53,924 bases of DNA from an uncultured Chthonomonas sp. (GTDB lineage Bacteria > Armatimonadota > Chthonomonadetes > Chthonomonadales > Chthonomonadaceae). A program made the position numbers and the translations under genes. The notes under the pieces are model-generated. The model was not told the DNA's origin. It was given only the letters and a program-made list of their open reading frames with translations, and searched no databases. The stretch is taken from assembly GCA_903919615.1 (NCBI GenBank), contig CAIXIX010000325.1:1-53924 (forward strand). Direction: 5' to 3'. Positions within the stretch are counted from its first letter, which is position 1. Each line of letters starts with the position of its first letter. This document shows, in pieces, positions 42,903 to 52,092 of this stretch.

Positions 42903-43415
42903 ATGAAAAAGAGCTCATGGTGCATCCTGTTTGCATGCATCGCACTCGCGGGTCTGTTAGGGTTCGCGTATGTTCAATCTGAACGCAAACCTGCAGAAGT
43001 CAGCACGGTGATGGTCACATCAATGCTGGATTATATGAAATCCGCAGTTGAGCACAAGAATGTGCACAAATTGATGGAGTATGTAGATCAAGCGCAAGAT
43101 ACGCGAATCTCACACCTGAATAACGATCAACTGCGCATTTTGCTCTCTCGCAGCTTCAATCAATCGGAAAAGCTTGATGCCAACTATTCTAACGTGGACG
43201 TCCGTCATCGGGGAGACGACGCAACTGCTGAATTTGATCTGCTTGTGTCGCATCACATGGGGGCTGGAGACGCGGAAGACTACAAAGGACATATTACTCT
43301 GCATTTGCGTATTGTCCCGATTGCGCATCTACTTGGCCTGTACCACACGCATGAGTGGCGAATTTTTAAGGCTGATACAGACGGACCGGACCTGGCGGGG
43401 TACGGCGACTATTAG
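42903..43415 (+). CDS. Membrane-anchored or secreted hypothetical protein (NTF2/SnoaL-like style)
   Basis: The 170-residue protein has an N-terminal hydrophobic segment (SSWCILFACIALAGLLGFAYV) acting as signal anchor. The rest is about 140 residues in a pattern of one long helix and curved strands (MLDYMKSAVEHKNVHKLMEYVD, then ATAEFDLLVSHHMGAG, ITLHLRIVPIAHLLGLYHTHEWRIFKADT) that recalls NTF2/SnoaL-like small domains, which often bind small molecules. That is only a style match. GGAGG five bases before the ATG strongly supports the start. It is divergent from the second sigma operon and may be one of its targets. Confidence 0.8.
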   Translation: MKKSSWCILFACIALAGLLGFAYVQSERKPAEVSTVMVTSMLDYMKSAVEHKNVHKLMEYVDQAQDTRISHLNNDQLRILLSRSFNQSEKLDANYSNVDVRHRGDDATAEFDLLVSHHMGAGDAEDYKGHITLHLRIVPIAHLLGLYHTHEWRIFKADTDGPDLAGYGDY

Positions 43416-43477
43416 AAAATTGCACGCAGCAAAGCATGCTAGAACGCATCTTTCATAGATGAAGGGGGACTCGACGT

Positions 43478-44533
43478 TTGAATGTTGGAATAATTGGCGC
43501 AGGCGGAATCGCGCGCAAGCTTCATATTCCCCAGTTGATGGAGCTAGCCGACCAGGGAGTGCGTGTAACTCACCTTGCAGGTCGTTCACGCAGCAGGCTA
43601 GAGCGCCTCGCCCAGGATTACGACGTTAAACACCTTGTTTCAGACTATAGAGATATGCTCGCTGATGATAGCGTTGATGCGGTGGTCATTGCCCTTCCTC
43701 ACCCACTGCATGTATCAGCTGGATTAGATGCGCTAGCTGCCGGGAAGCATGTGATGATGCAAAAGCCCCTGTGCGGCGACATCGATGAGGCGAATGCATT
43801 TGCAGCAGAGGTTGAGTCTACCGATGTTACAGTCTACGCACTGCCACACTACGGCGCTGAGATCGAGGCGGTGCGAAGATCGATTCGGTCTGGTGAAATT
43901 GGTAAATTATCCGGCGCGTACTGTCGTGTGAGCCACGGTGGGCCTGAAGTCTACTACGCTGAGATCCGCGACTATTTTGGCGAGCAGGCCGATGATGGCG
44001 ACCTGTGGTTCTTTCGGTCTGGTGAGGCAAGTGTTGGCGCGCTATTCGATATGGGCGTTTATGCAGTCGGTGTGCTCGTTGCAGTCATGGGTTCGGTAAC
44101 GTCTGTGATCGGGCACACAGCGACGATCGACAAACCAACGGAACTGGAAGATACGGCTACGCTGCTGCTTCGTTTCGAATCTGGAGCGCTCGGAACTGCC
44201 GAGACGGGCTGGTGTGATCCGGCTAAATCCACCGCGTTGTCGGTTCATGGAACGCGTGGCAAGATAACCATGCCAGGCGTTCACGGTCAGGGAATTATGC
44301 GCTGGGAACCGGGAAGTTACACTCGGGAAGATGAGCCCGCAATTCCTCACAAACTTGACGTGGACGGAACTGATAGTGGATCTGCTCACCGCCAATGGCT
44401 GGACTGCATTCGACAAGGTCGGCAGCCAGAGCTGTGCAATGTGTCGACAGCAAGGCACATTACGGAGGTTCTACTTGCAGGTTTGGAATCTTCGAGAACC
44501 GGTACCTCGCAAAAGGTGCATTCCAGGATGTAA
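43478..44533 (+). CDS. Gfo/Idh/MocA family oxidoreductase
   Basis: The 351-residue cytoplasmic protein has a Rossmann start (VGIIGAGGIARKLHIPQL). The usual EKP motif is replaced by MMQKPLCGD, a common variant. The C-terminal domain has FFRSGEASVGALFDMGVYAVGVLVAVMG, with the G-x3-D-x-G/H pattern, and TALSVHGTRGKITM. It would act on a sugar-like molecule with NAD(P). It starts at TTG 43478 with GGGGG nine bases upstream. The neighbouring genes are an anchored protein and the kinase-like beta-helix protein; there is no sign of a shared operon beyond direction. Confidence 0.9.
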   Translation: MNVGIIGAGGIARKLHIPQLMELADQGVRVTHLAGRSRSRLERLAQDYDVKHLVSDYRDMLADDSVDAVVIALPHPLHVSAGLDALAAGKHVMMQKPLCGDIDEANAFAAEVESTDVTVYALPHYGAEIEAVRRSIRSGEIGKLSGAYCRVSHGGPEVYYAEIRDYFGEQADDGDLWFFRSGEASVGALFDMGVYAVGVLVAVMGSVTSVIGHTATIDKPTELEDTATLLLRFESGALGTAETGWCDPAKSTALSVHGTRGKITMPGVHGQGIMRWEPGSYTREDEPAIPHKLDVDGTDSGSAHRQWLDCIRQGRQPELCNVSTARHITEVLLAGLESSRTGTSQKVHSRM

Positions 44534-44664
44534 AAAGAGGCCGGTTGCTGTCACTTTGATTGCCTGCAACACGGCGTCGGGTAGAATTGCTTTATAGCCT
44601 CGCTAATTACGGTGGCTCGGGCAATATCGAAAGCGTCTGTTTGTTCTCCGACTGGAGGCTGCAG

Positions 44665-47253
44665 GTGATCGAAGCAACGCTCTGGCAACTACTCGTCGGC
44701 AGTACCGTTGATGGTCTGTACCGACTTACGTCTTGGGTTGGATCTGGTGTGCACGGAGCAGTGTATACATCTGATCCACTTTTTGGCGACTCATCACATC
44801 GTAGAATTGCGATCAAGCTAACAGAAATTGATGCGTTGAGATTTGCCGATCGAATCGAAGCGTTGACTTCGTTTGTAGGCCTCAATCATCCCTCTTTGCT
44901 GCGCTCGTACACGCCAGGCAGATGCGAGCTTCATGCGAAACAATTCCTGTACCTCCCGTCCGAATTAGCCGATGAAACGCTAGGCACTCGACTCTATTCC
45001 GGCCCGCTTACGGATGACGAAATTCGCGATGCCGGAATCTGTATTGCCTCCGCGCTCGTTTACCTCCACTCTCAGCCACAGCCGATCGTACATGCGAATA
45101 TCAAGCCCACGAATGTCATGCACCTCGGAGGACGATGGAAACTCGGCGACTATTCTGAGATGTACCCTGTTCCGCCGAACGGGGGAATGCGAACACGCAA
45201 TGCACCAGCATCACCTCAGTTTGCGGCTCCGGAGTGCTTTGATGGATGTATGGCGCCTGCGCAAGATATGTGGGCGCTTGGGGTGCTTTTGCATGTAGCC
45301 GCAACGGGATATCTCCCATTCTCTGGTGCGTCGACATCCGATTTAGTTCGTTCTATCTGTACCGAGCCACCGATTCTCGATAACGTAAATAACGATGGAT
45401 TACGGGATGTCATCGCTGCGTGTCTTGAGAATGATCCTACGGTACGCTTGAGTGCAGAGCGAGCATTGGAGGCGCTGGAGATGCTGGATACGGGCTCCAG
45501 CACCTGGGAGCACGCTGTGATGCCAGAGCCTGTTCGCCCTCAGCGTAATGGAGTTAAGAGCGCTCCGGCGAATAACCCGGTATCCGATGTTGCAACAGAA
45601 CATGAGCCCGATGCGGATTATCTGATAGTATCTGCGACAGGCCAAGGAGATTGTGCCGAACTGTTCGAAGCGATTCAGCGTGCCCGAGACAATGCAACGA
45701 TCATTGTCCAGCCTGGTATCTATTCAGGACCATTGCGAATCAAGAGACCGGTAACGATTCAAGCTCAGGGCGAGACCAGTGATTGCCTTGTGAGCTCTGT
45801 GGGCAGTCCTGCGGTCCAGGTTGAGGCCGCTGGAGTTTCGATTGTTGGCATTACGTGCCTGAGTCGGCCAGATTCGCAGGGTTCAAAGCATCCCGCGATC
45901 GAAATACTGGCGGGAGACCTGGTGGTAGATAATTGCATTTTTACCTGTACCTCTATGGCGGGGATCCATTTGGGCGCAGGTATTGCAGAGGTATCAATGA
46001 CCGGCTGCACAGTACGAGATTGCAGGTCTGACGGGGTCGTCCTCGACTCGGGAGCCTCGTTACTTTTTGTGAGCGGTACCGTTGCCAACAACTCTGGTGC
46101 AGGCATTCGATTGCATTCGGGATCGGCTGCTACGGTACAGGAATGCAACGTATGCGGTTGTGGCGAGGCTGGCATCGTAGCGGAGACGGCCTCTGCAGTC
46201 AGGATTCTGAACTGCTCAGTATTTGAGCAAACAGGCACAGGTGTAGCTGTCGGAGATGGAGCAGAAGTTGAGATCGCCGGTTGCGCCATCTATAGCAATC
46301 AGCAATCAGGAGTTACTATCCGCGGAAAATGCAGAGCGGCGATCTCCGATACTGAGGTCTGTTCAAACATTCTTGCCGGAGTTGCTATTTCCGGTGTGGC
46401 TGTGGTGGAACTGACAGGATGCAGGCTGCATGACGGTCGCTCGAACGGAATCTCGGTAATTGATGCGAGTACCTGTATTTTGCAGGAGTGCGAAATCGAC
46501 AGAAATGGCTTCTCGGGCATCAAAGCATCGCGTGGGTGCACTCTTGAGTTACGACGTTGTGCGCTGCATTCCGGTCGGCGGAATGCGGCAACCATTCATG
46601 ACGGAGCGGATGCTACCTTCGAAGACTGTGATATCTATGGCAACAGCCATCCGGCAATTGTAATTGACGAGGGCGCTTCTGCGAGCCTTGTGGGAACCTC
46701 GATCCGGCAATGCGTGGAGGTTGGGATCCTTTGCAGCGGTGATCTGTTGGCACAGCAGTGTACATTCAGCGAGTCGTACAAACCAGGTGTAGAAGCTGTA
46801 AATGGGGGTGTTGTAAAGCTCATCGATTGTGAATACGCCGGTTATGATCAGCCGGCCGTGATGATCCGCTCTGCTTCTGAAGCTGTCGTGGAACGCTGCC
46901 ACATAATGAACAACAACCTACCTGGTATTGTTGTGGGTGAATCCAGCAAGGCTATTCTTACGGAATGCACCATTGAATCAGGCGCCCAGATGGGCGTCGT
47001 CTTCTGGGATCATGCCCAGGGCATTCTTGAGCGGTGCAATATCCTGAACAATCAAATGGATGGCGTGCACGTTATGAACGAATCAAATGTTGAGTTGACG
47101 CAGAGCACGATTTATGACAATAGAGGCTTCGGCATCCATGTGACTGGAGTTTCAGGCGGTTCTATCACAGATTGTGAGTTGAGAGGGAATGGAGCGGGTT
47201 CGGCGTGGATAGAGCAAGGGTGCTCGGTTGCCAGTAACGACAATCTCACATAA
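44665..47253 (+). CDS. Protein-kinase-like domain fused to a long right-handed beta-helix (probable pseudokinase)
   Basis: The 862-residue protein starts at GTG 44665, supported by GGAGG six bases upstream; 35 in-frame codons before it lack a site. Residues about 15-280 form a Ser/Thr-kinase fold: glycine loop VGSGVHGAVY (26-34), the lysine in IAIK (K51), APE (188-190) and DMWALG (201-206). The catalytic loop reads HANIKPTN instead of HRDIKPxN, so the catalytic aspartate is Asn145, and DFG is DYS (162-164). That predicts weak or no phosphotransfer. From about 330 to the end follow some 20 short CASH/beta-helix rungs (for example SGVTIRGKCRAAISDTEV). No membrane helix was found. A receiver-domain gene follows. 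Confidence 0.9.
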   Translation: MIEATLWQLLVGSTVDGLYRLTSWVGSGVHGAVYTSDPLFGDSSHRRIAIKLTEIDALRFADRIEALTSFVGLNHPSLLRSYTPGRCELHAKQFLYLPSELADETLGTRLYSGPLTDDEIRDAGICIASALVYLHSQPQPIVHANIKPTNVMHLGGRWKLGDYSEMYPVPPNGGMRTRNAPASPQFAAPECFDGCMAPAQDMWALGVLLHVAATGYLPFSGASTSDLVRSICTEPPILDNVNNDGLRDVIAACLENDPTVRLSAERALEALEMLDTGSSTWEHAVMPEPVRPQRNGVKSAPANNPVSDVATEHEPDADYLIVSATGQGDCAELFEAIQRARDNATIIVQPGIYSGPLRIKRPVTIQAQGETSDCLVSSVGSPAVQVEAAGVSIVGITCLSRPDSQGSKHPAIEILAGDLVVDNCIFTCTSMAGIHLGAGIAEVSMTGCTVRDCRSDGVVLDSGASLLFVSGTVANNSGAGIRLHSGSAATVQECNVCGCGEAGIVAETASAVRILNCSVFEQTGTGVAVGDGAEVEIAGCAIYSNQQSGVTIRGKCRAAISDTEVCSNILAGVAISGVAVVELTGCRLHDGRSNGISVIDASTCILQECEIDRNGFSGIKASRGCTLELRRCALHSGRRNAATIHDGADATFEDCDIYGNSHPAIVIDEGASASLVGTSIRQCVEVGILCSGDLLAQQCTFSESYKPGVEAVNGGVVKLIDCEYAGYDQPAVMIRSASEAVVERCHIMNNNLPGIVVGESSKAILTECTIESGAQMGVVFWDHAQGILERCNILNNQMDGVHVMNESNVELTQSTIYDNRGFGIHVTGVSGGSITDCELRGNGAGSAWIEQGCSVASNDNLT

Positions 47254-47278
47254 AAAGATTCATTTTTGAGAATCTTTT
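47253..47278 (+). terminator. AT-rich hairpin after the kinase-like gene
   Basis: AAAAGATTC and GAATCTTTT form a nine-base-pair stem directly at the stop codon, ending in TTTT. The stem is AT rich, so it may be a partial terminator before the receiver gene. Confidence 0.4.
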
Positions 47279-47357
47279 GTATTTATGTATTTTTCGCTTG
47301 AGCGGACGCATCTTGATATTGAATAACGATTTTGTTCGCTCAAATGAGGATGTTGGG

Positions 47358-47894
47358 ATGGGATTTGCTTTACGAAGTTTAACTGGTGATTATGCATCGA
47401 GGCTCAGCCCTATAGCCTATGATGTGACTGCGCCTGCACGGAGCCTCCCGCAGACCCATGGCTTGCGAATTGTCCACACGCAGCCCGAGCGATCTTCTCA
47501 TGAAATTCCTTGCGGTCGGGGTACCATCCTCGCGGTCGATGATGAATCAATGGTTCGCCAACTTATGGTGGCCGCGCTTCGAAAACAGGGTTACGACGTA
47601 ATTGAAGCCAGTAATGGCACAGAAGCTCTCCGGATAATCGAAGAGCAGGGCGATCGAATTGACCTGATGGTTTCCGATGTTGTAATGCCACGAATTGGTG
47701 GACAGGAGCTTGCGCGAAGGCTTCATGAAAGCAAACCTAACGCCGCGGTATTATTGGTGACGGGATGCTCCGAGCAGATGGTTACAGGTACGAGCGCCTC
47801 TTCAGATGCGCACCCACTGCTGCATAAGCCATTTCGCAGCAGCGATTTTGTTGACCGCGTTAATAGCCTGCTTGAAAATCGCGCAGCGCTTTAG
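47358..47894 (+). CDS. Stand-alone response regulator receiver protein
   Basis: The 178-residue protein has a 55-residue N-terminal linker and one receiver domain. The acidic pocket is D61-D62, the phosphorylated aspartate is D107 in VSDVVMP, and T135 and K157 in VLLVTG and HKPF complete the conserved set. No output domain is present, so it acts by protein contact, like CheY or hybrid-kinase receivers. ATG 47358 has GAGG and GGG upstream; earlier in-frame codons lack a site. It follows the kinase-like beta-helix gene by 104 bases on the same strand. No histidine kinase gene is visible in this window. Confidence 0.9.
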   Translation: MGFALRSLTGDYASRLSPIAYDVTAPARSLPQTHGLRIVHTQPERSSHEIPCGRGTILAVDDESMVRQLMVAALRKQGYDVIEASNGTEALRIIEEQGDRIDLMVSDVVMPRIGGQELARRLHESKPNAAVLLVTGCSEQMVTGTSASSDAHPLLHKPFRSSDFVDRVNSLLENRAAL

Positions 47895-47958
47895 ATCATA
47901 ACTTTCCACATCGCATTAAATAATCTCCAGAATATTCAGATACCGGGCTGAATGCAAT

Positions 47959-47999
47959 AACGGCGGCGATTGAGCATGTCTGCTCTAATCGCCGCCGTT
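47959..47999. terminator. Long GC-rich hairpin after the receiver gene
   Basis: AACGGCGGCGATT (47959-47971) pairs exactly with AATCGCCGCCGTT (47987-47999), and an inner GAGCA/TGCTC pair extends the stem to about 18 base pairs. There is no T run on either side, but the position 64 bases after the receiver stop suggests a terminator. Confidence 0.5.
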
Positions 48000-48006
48000 C
48001 TAAGTT

Positions 48007-48105
48007 CTGTGTCCGCAGTTTGCAGAGGCCACCAGGAATGAACATCATTCCAGCCTCCCCACCGGTCAAACGCACGTCCCTGGTGGCCTCAGCAAACTTC
48101 GCACA
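48007..48105. other. Long imperfect inverted repeat, possible structured RNA
   Basis: AGTTTGC-A-GAGGCCACCAGG at 48017-48036 is mirrored by CCTGGTGGCCTC-A-GCAAACT at 48079-48098, 19 base pairs with one mismatch. Outer CTGTG/CACAG ends add more pairing. The 42-base middle contains its own GGAATG/CATTCC stem. It carries no gene on either strand that I trust. It might be a small RNA, a leader element of the following gene, or a protein site. I do not match it to a known RNA family. Confidence 0.55.
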
Positions 48106-48506
48106 GCGCCTAATGGTCACTACATTTAGGTAGTGATTCACACTTTGCTCGACTTGATGTTTCTCAAAAACAGATTGTTTAGCGCACTGTTCGTATGACA
48201 AAATTATTCTAGCAGATGATTATGAAAACAGGATGAAATCACTTGATGTGTGTTAATTAATTTGAAAATGACCGCTGGATGCACATCTTAACCGGACCTT
48301 TACAAGTGTCGGGGTAGACTAACGACATCAGATGCGCCAGATAGCGCAAGCAGCTCTCAACACGCAGCGAAATGTCTCCGATTCCATCCGGCGCAAACAC
48401 GCCGCAAACAGGTACAATGCGTGGATCGTAACTCCAGTGCAGTTATAGCCGCCAGTTTTCTTGGGGCCGTATCTACTTGCACATGACGTCAGGAGAACCT
48501 CTTTCT

Positions 48507-51278
48507 GTGAAACCAATTAGTACATCGTGGGCTCTCGGTATATTGGCGCCCATGTTGGGAGGCCTTTACGTTGCCAACTGCACGAAGGCTCTTGCGCAGG
48601 CTCCAACGGCTTCGCCATACCTGCACGCTCCCTCGGTAGAGTCGTACGCCAAACACGATCCCGAAGGAACGACAATTCTTGCTACAGGTCGGCTGCTCAA
48701 GCCTGTCGGCACGCACTTGCCTGTTGGGCATTGGCCACACAATCTTGTGCCAAGCCCAGATGGAAAAACTGCCTTCATTGCCTGTGATGGTGATGGCGAG
48801 TTTATAAATTGGACAGATCCCAATCCTCAGCCGGTAAAAATCGTAAATGGCAAGCGGCGGCGCAAGTCGAACGCTGGCGGCGCTGCCTTTTCCGCGGATG
48901 GAAAGACCCTCTACTGGAGCAGTGGCGACTCTGGAGAAGTATATTCCGTTGATGTAGCAACGCATACCGTTACTGGCAGCCTCTCGTTAAATGTAGCTGC
49001 AAACGGTACGAAATTCGCGGACAGCTTCGCGATGGATCTCAAGCTGAGCTCAGACGGGAAGTACCTGTACGCGGCTGATGTAACGAATTTCCGAGTAGCG
49101 GTGATCGACGTTGCGGCTCAGAAGGTCATCTCGTCGGTCAAGGTTGGCAGATATCCGTACGCGCTGGCCGTCTCTGGAAGCCGAGTTTACGTGGCCAACA
49201 TTGGAATGTTCGAATACAAGGCCATTCCGCCACCAGATCATAAAGTGGTCGCAAAATTAGCTCGTGACACTGATGAGAAAGAGACGATAGATCCGCGCGG
49301 GCTAACCTTCCCACCTTACGGCTTTCCCAGCAAGGAGGCGCGCGATGGCGTTCGCCGCGAAGGACGAGATATCCCCGGCCTTGGCGATCCGAATGTCTAC
49401 GAGTCATTTTCGGTGTGGGGAGTTGATGCCACTAATCCCATTCAGCCGCGTATCGTCGCGAGAATAAAGACCGGGCTCCTGGTTGGCGCGCCATCCGATA
49501 ACGGCAAAGCAGTAGGTGGCAGCGCACCTAACTATCTTGTAGTGCGAGGCACATCCCTCTACGTCTCCAATGGCAACAACGATACCGTGCAACGGATCGA
49601 TCTAACCACCGGTAAGATCACGATGACAACGCGCATCATTCCATCGCCGCTTGTCTCCAAAATACGCGGGGTTGGGCCATCGGGAATGTGCCTGTCACCC
49701 AAGGGGGATCGCCTCTACGTTGCAGAATCCGGGCTCAATGCCGTTGGCGTCATTGATACCACAACCGGCAAGGTGCTTGGCCAAATCCCGTCTGCCTGGT
49801 ATCCGTATCGAGTTATAACTTCGCCGGATGGCAGCAAGCTTTGCACGATCTGTTTCCGTGGATTCGGCAATGGTCCCAATGCGGGTGCAAACCGACCGAA
49901 GAGCGCATTCCTTGGGATGGCGGGCGCCGTTATCGTAACCCCGACGCCTACGACCGCAGATCAGCTAAAGACGATGACTGCGAATACGCTGGAATACAAT
50001 GGCATCGTGGATCGCAAAGCAGATCGTAAGACGATGACCTCAGCCATTATCCCTGCTGTTCCGGGCAAACCTTCCAGTGAAATTAAGTATGTGGTATTTA
50101 TCACCAAAGAGAACCACAGCTACGATGCGATCTTCGATCGCGTCCCGGGAGCGAATGATGATCCAACTCTACTGCGATGGGGATATCACCAAACGATAAA
50201 AGCGAACGGCCAGCCGACGCTTCAAGATGTAGCTGTGATGACCAATCACAACAAGCTTGCAAACCAGTTTACTGTAAGCGACAACTTCTACATGGAGCCA
50301 GAGGCTTCTGGAGTTGGGCACCGATGGCTCATTGGGGTCCAGCCGGACACCTTCTGCCAGATGACCTATACGCTTGGGTGGGACTTCAAATTAAACAGTA
50401 CGGCGCCAGGACGACGTGCGTCTTTTGGTTCAAATGGTTCCATAGCTCCAGAAGACTATCCAGAGGCGGGCTCCATGTGGGAGCATCTTGCACGGTTTGG
50501 CGTTAAGTTCCGCAACTACGGCGAGTCGTTCGAATTTGCGGGAGTTGGCGAGGATGAGGACGAGCACAATACAGGGGCTCGCGAAGTCATCAATATGCCA
50601 ATGCAGAAGATTGTTTACGACAACACATGCCGTGAATTCCCCATATTCAATATGAACATACCAGACCAGTACCGCGCCTACTGGTTCGAACAGGACTTCA
50701 CAAAACTGTTCCTCGATCAGGCGAAGCCCGCACCGTCATTTATTAACATCGCGATTTGCAACGATCATGGCACAGGCCCAAAACCTGACAGAGGATACCC
50801 ATACGAAGCGTCGTGGATGGCAGACAATGACCTTGCGCTCGGCAGGATCGTTGAGTTCCTGTCCCATACGCCATACTGGAAGAACATGGCGATATTTGTG
50901 ACACAGGACGATTCAGGTGGCGAACCGGATCATGTTGATGCCCAGCGCAGCGTCCTGCTTGTAATCAGTCCCTGGGTGAAGAAGCATAATGTTTCTCATC
51001 GTCATACAACGATAGTTAGTATGCACCGCACACTCTATGAGATCTTTGGCTTGCCCCCGCTGAACATGTTCGATGGGTTAGCAAATGACTTCTCGGACTG
51101 TTTCACGGACAAACCGGATTTTACGCCCTACACGGTGGCTCCGGTGGATGCAAGGATCTTCGATCCGGAGAAAGCAAAAGACCCGAAGGATCCTGATTAC
51201 AAAAACGCACGCAGAACCGCATCGGTTATCCGCGACGATCCAGACGAAATAGAAAAGAACGTAAAGGGCAGAGACTAA
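48507..51278 (+). CDS. Secreted beta-propeller/alkaline-phosphatase-type phosphoesterase fusion (YncE-like plus phosphoesterase)
   Basis: The 923-residue protein has a signal peptide (cut near ALAQ). The first half is a YVTN/YncE-type beta-propeller with motifs such as GKTLYWSSGDSGEVYSVDV, GKYLYAADVTNFRVAVIDV and GDRLYVAESGLNAVGVIDT. The second half is a phospholipase-C/alkaline-phosphatase-like phosphoesterase: KYVVFITKENHSYDAIFDRVPG with the metal region, VSDNFYMEPEASGVGHRWLIGVQPD, then NDHGTG and IFVTQDDSGGEPDHVDAQRS near the end. The fusion is known in bacteria, but the substrate is not. GTG 48507 is preferred (AGGAG upstream, proper signal peptide); ATG 48483 is the alternative. Its 3' end overlaps the converging gene by four bases. 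Confidence 0.92.
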   Translation: MKPISTSWALGILAPMLGGLYVANCTKALAQAPTASPYLHAPSVESYAKHDPEGTTILATGRLLKPVGTHLPVGHWPHNLVPSPDGKTAFIACDGDGEFINWTDPNPQPVKIVNGKRRRKSNAGGAAFSADGKTLYWSSGDSGEVYSVDVATHTVTGSLSLNVAANGTKFADSFAMDLKLSSDGKYLYAADVTNFRVAVIDVAAQKVISSVKVGRYPYALAVSGSRVYVANIGMFEYKAIPPPDHKVVAKLARDTDEKETIDPRGLTFPPYGFPSKEARDGVRREGRDIPGLGDPNVYESFSVWGVDATNPIQPRIVARIKTGLLVGAPSDNGKAVGGSAPNYLVVRGTSLYVSNGNNDTVQRIDLTTGKITMTTRIIPSPLVSKIRGVGPSGMCLSPKGDRLYVAESGLNAVGVIDTTTGKVLGQIPSAWYPYRVITSPDGSKLCTICFRGFGNGPNAGANRPKSAFLGMAGAVIVTPTPTTADQLKTMTANTLEYNGIVDRKADRKTMTSAIIPAVPGKPSSEIKYVVFITKENHSYDAIFDRVPGANDDPTLLRWGYHQTIKANGQPTLQDVAVMTNHNKLANQFTVSDNFYMEPEASGVGHRWLIGVQPDTFCQMTYTLGWDFKLNSTAPGRRASFGSNGSIAPEDYPEAGSMWEHLARFGVKFRNYGESFEFAGVGEDEDEHNTGAREVINMPMQKIVYDNTCREFPIFNMNIPDQYRAYWFEQDFTKLFLDQAKPAPSFINIAICNDHGTGPKPDRGYPYEASWMADNDLALGRIVEFLSHTPYWKNMAIFVTQDDSGGEPDHVDAQRSVLLVISPWVKKHNVSHRHTTIVSMHRTLYEIFGLPPLNMFDGLANDFSDCFTDKPDFTPYTVAPVDARIFDPEKAKDPKDPDYKNARRTASVIRDDPDEIEKNVKGRD

Positions 51279-51664
51279 CTTATCGCCTCTGACTGATTAA
51301 CGGGATTACATGGAGCCGCAAACGTTTCTGTTTGCGGCTCTGCTGCTTCTGAAGCCCGAGGATGGGCGCAAGCGAAGTCCTTCTCGATGTAAAACCGCAC
51401 CTTGTTAAAATCGTCAGGTTCGAAATAAACACCCTCGGAATCCTCACTGGACAAATCCTCAAGATCGTGCAATGCGAGGTTGATGCACAGTGCGCCATCA
51501 GAAATCTTAAGGTCAGTCCGCGCACACCCTGGTACAATACGTGCCGACCAACCTCCAGTCTTCGGGCCGAGTGCAGCCTTTACAATCTTATTCTGGGACA
51601 ATGCGATGAGCTCGGCAGGAGTAATACGCAGGCGCACGCTTTGGTCGGTCCATCGAACCTTCAT
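51275..51664 (-). CDS. DUF7009-like small protein
   Basis: The 129-residue protein begins MKVRWTDQSVRLRITPAELIALSQNKIVKAAL, which matches the opening of a small beta-rich family (DUF7009 as I recall it) often found in Bacteroidetes- and Planctomycete-type genomes. The rest includes INLALHDLEDLSSEDSEGVYFEPD and a Cys/Pro tail. Function unknown. The ATG has a GGGGA site nine bases upstream. The stop overlaps the converging phosphoesterase stop by four bases. It lies after the two coupled small genes of the same strand, 35 bases apart, so it could share their transcript. Confidence 0.8.
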   Translation of the reverse strand: MKVRWTDQSVRLRITPAELIALSQNKIVKAALGPKTGGWSARIVPGCARTDLKISDGALCINLALHDLEDLSSEDSEGVYFEPDDFNKVRFYIEKDFACAHPRASEAAEPQTETFAAPCNPVNQSEAIS

Positions 51665-51699
51665 AAATAGAATCCCCTATACCGCAAATGCAAAACTAA

Positions 51700-52092
51700 C
51701 TATTTAGATCTTACCATCACGAATACAAATAGCCCTATCACAACGAGCACGGTTAGTAACACCAAGACAGATGTGAAGGCATTTGCGTTTACTGTCTTCT
51801 TCCGTGGCGCGCTGCCGTTCAAATAAACATGTTTGAATCGTAACGCGACTCTTTCAAGATCAGTTTCACGCATCTGCTCATGAGTCGTAGTAACCGTAAT
51901 CTGAGTTGAGCCACCCTGCTCAAGCCAGCTGACACGCACTTCAACATTGGAGCTGCCGCTAACGATAACTCCACTGATGTAGTGACCTGAATCTGTTTTC
52001 AGCGGAGCGCCGAGGCTGCGAATCGCCTGTTCTGCTTTGCGCGCGACTACCAACCCGCTGTCCGTTACCGTAAAATAGAGAGCTGCGTTCAC
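51700..52092 (-). CDS. Small tail-anchored membrane protein, function unknown
   Basis: The 130-residue protein has a folded N-terminal part (NAALYFTVTDSGLVVARKAEQAIRSLGAPLK, then SGHYISGVIVSGSSNVEVRVSWLEQGGSTQITVTTT) and a C-terminal membrane helix (FTSVLVLLTVLVVIGLFVFVMV), so it should be anchored by its tail with the rest in the cytoplasm. The start is GTG 52092 in CCGTGAAC, with GGGAGGA nine bases upstream, and it overlaps the stop of the small ORF before it (GTGA). No family recognised. The overlap supports translational coupling. Confidence 0.65.
   Translation of the reverse strand: MNAALYFTVTDSGLVVARKAEQAIRSLGAPLKTDSGHYISGVIVSGSSNVEVRVSWLEQGGSTQITVTTTHEQMRETDLERVALRFKHVYLNGSAPRKKTVNANAFTSVLVLLTVLVVIGLFVFVMVRSK

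Noticed and set aside
47896-48201. 101-codon minus-strand frame across the inverted repeats
   Set aside because: It is created by the palindromic arms themselves; TTG start, no ribosome site.
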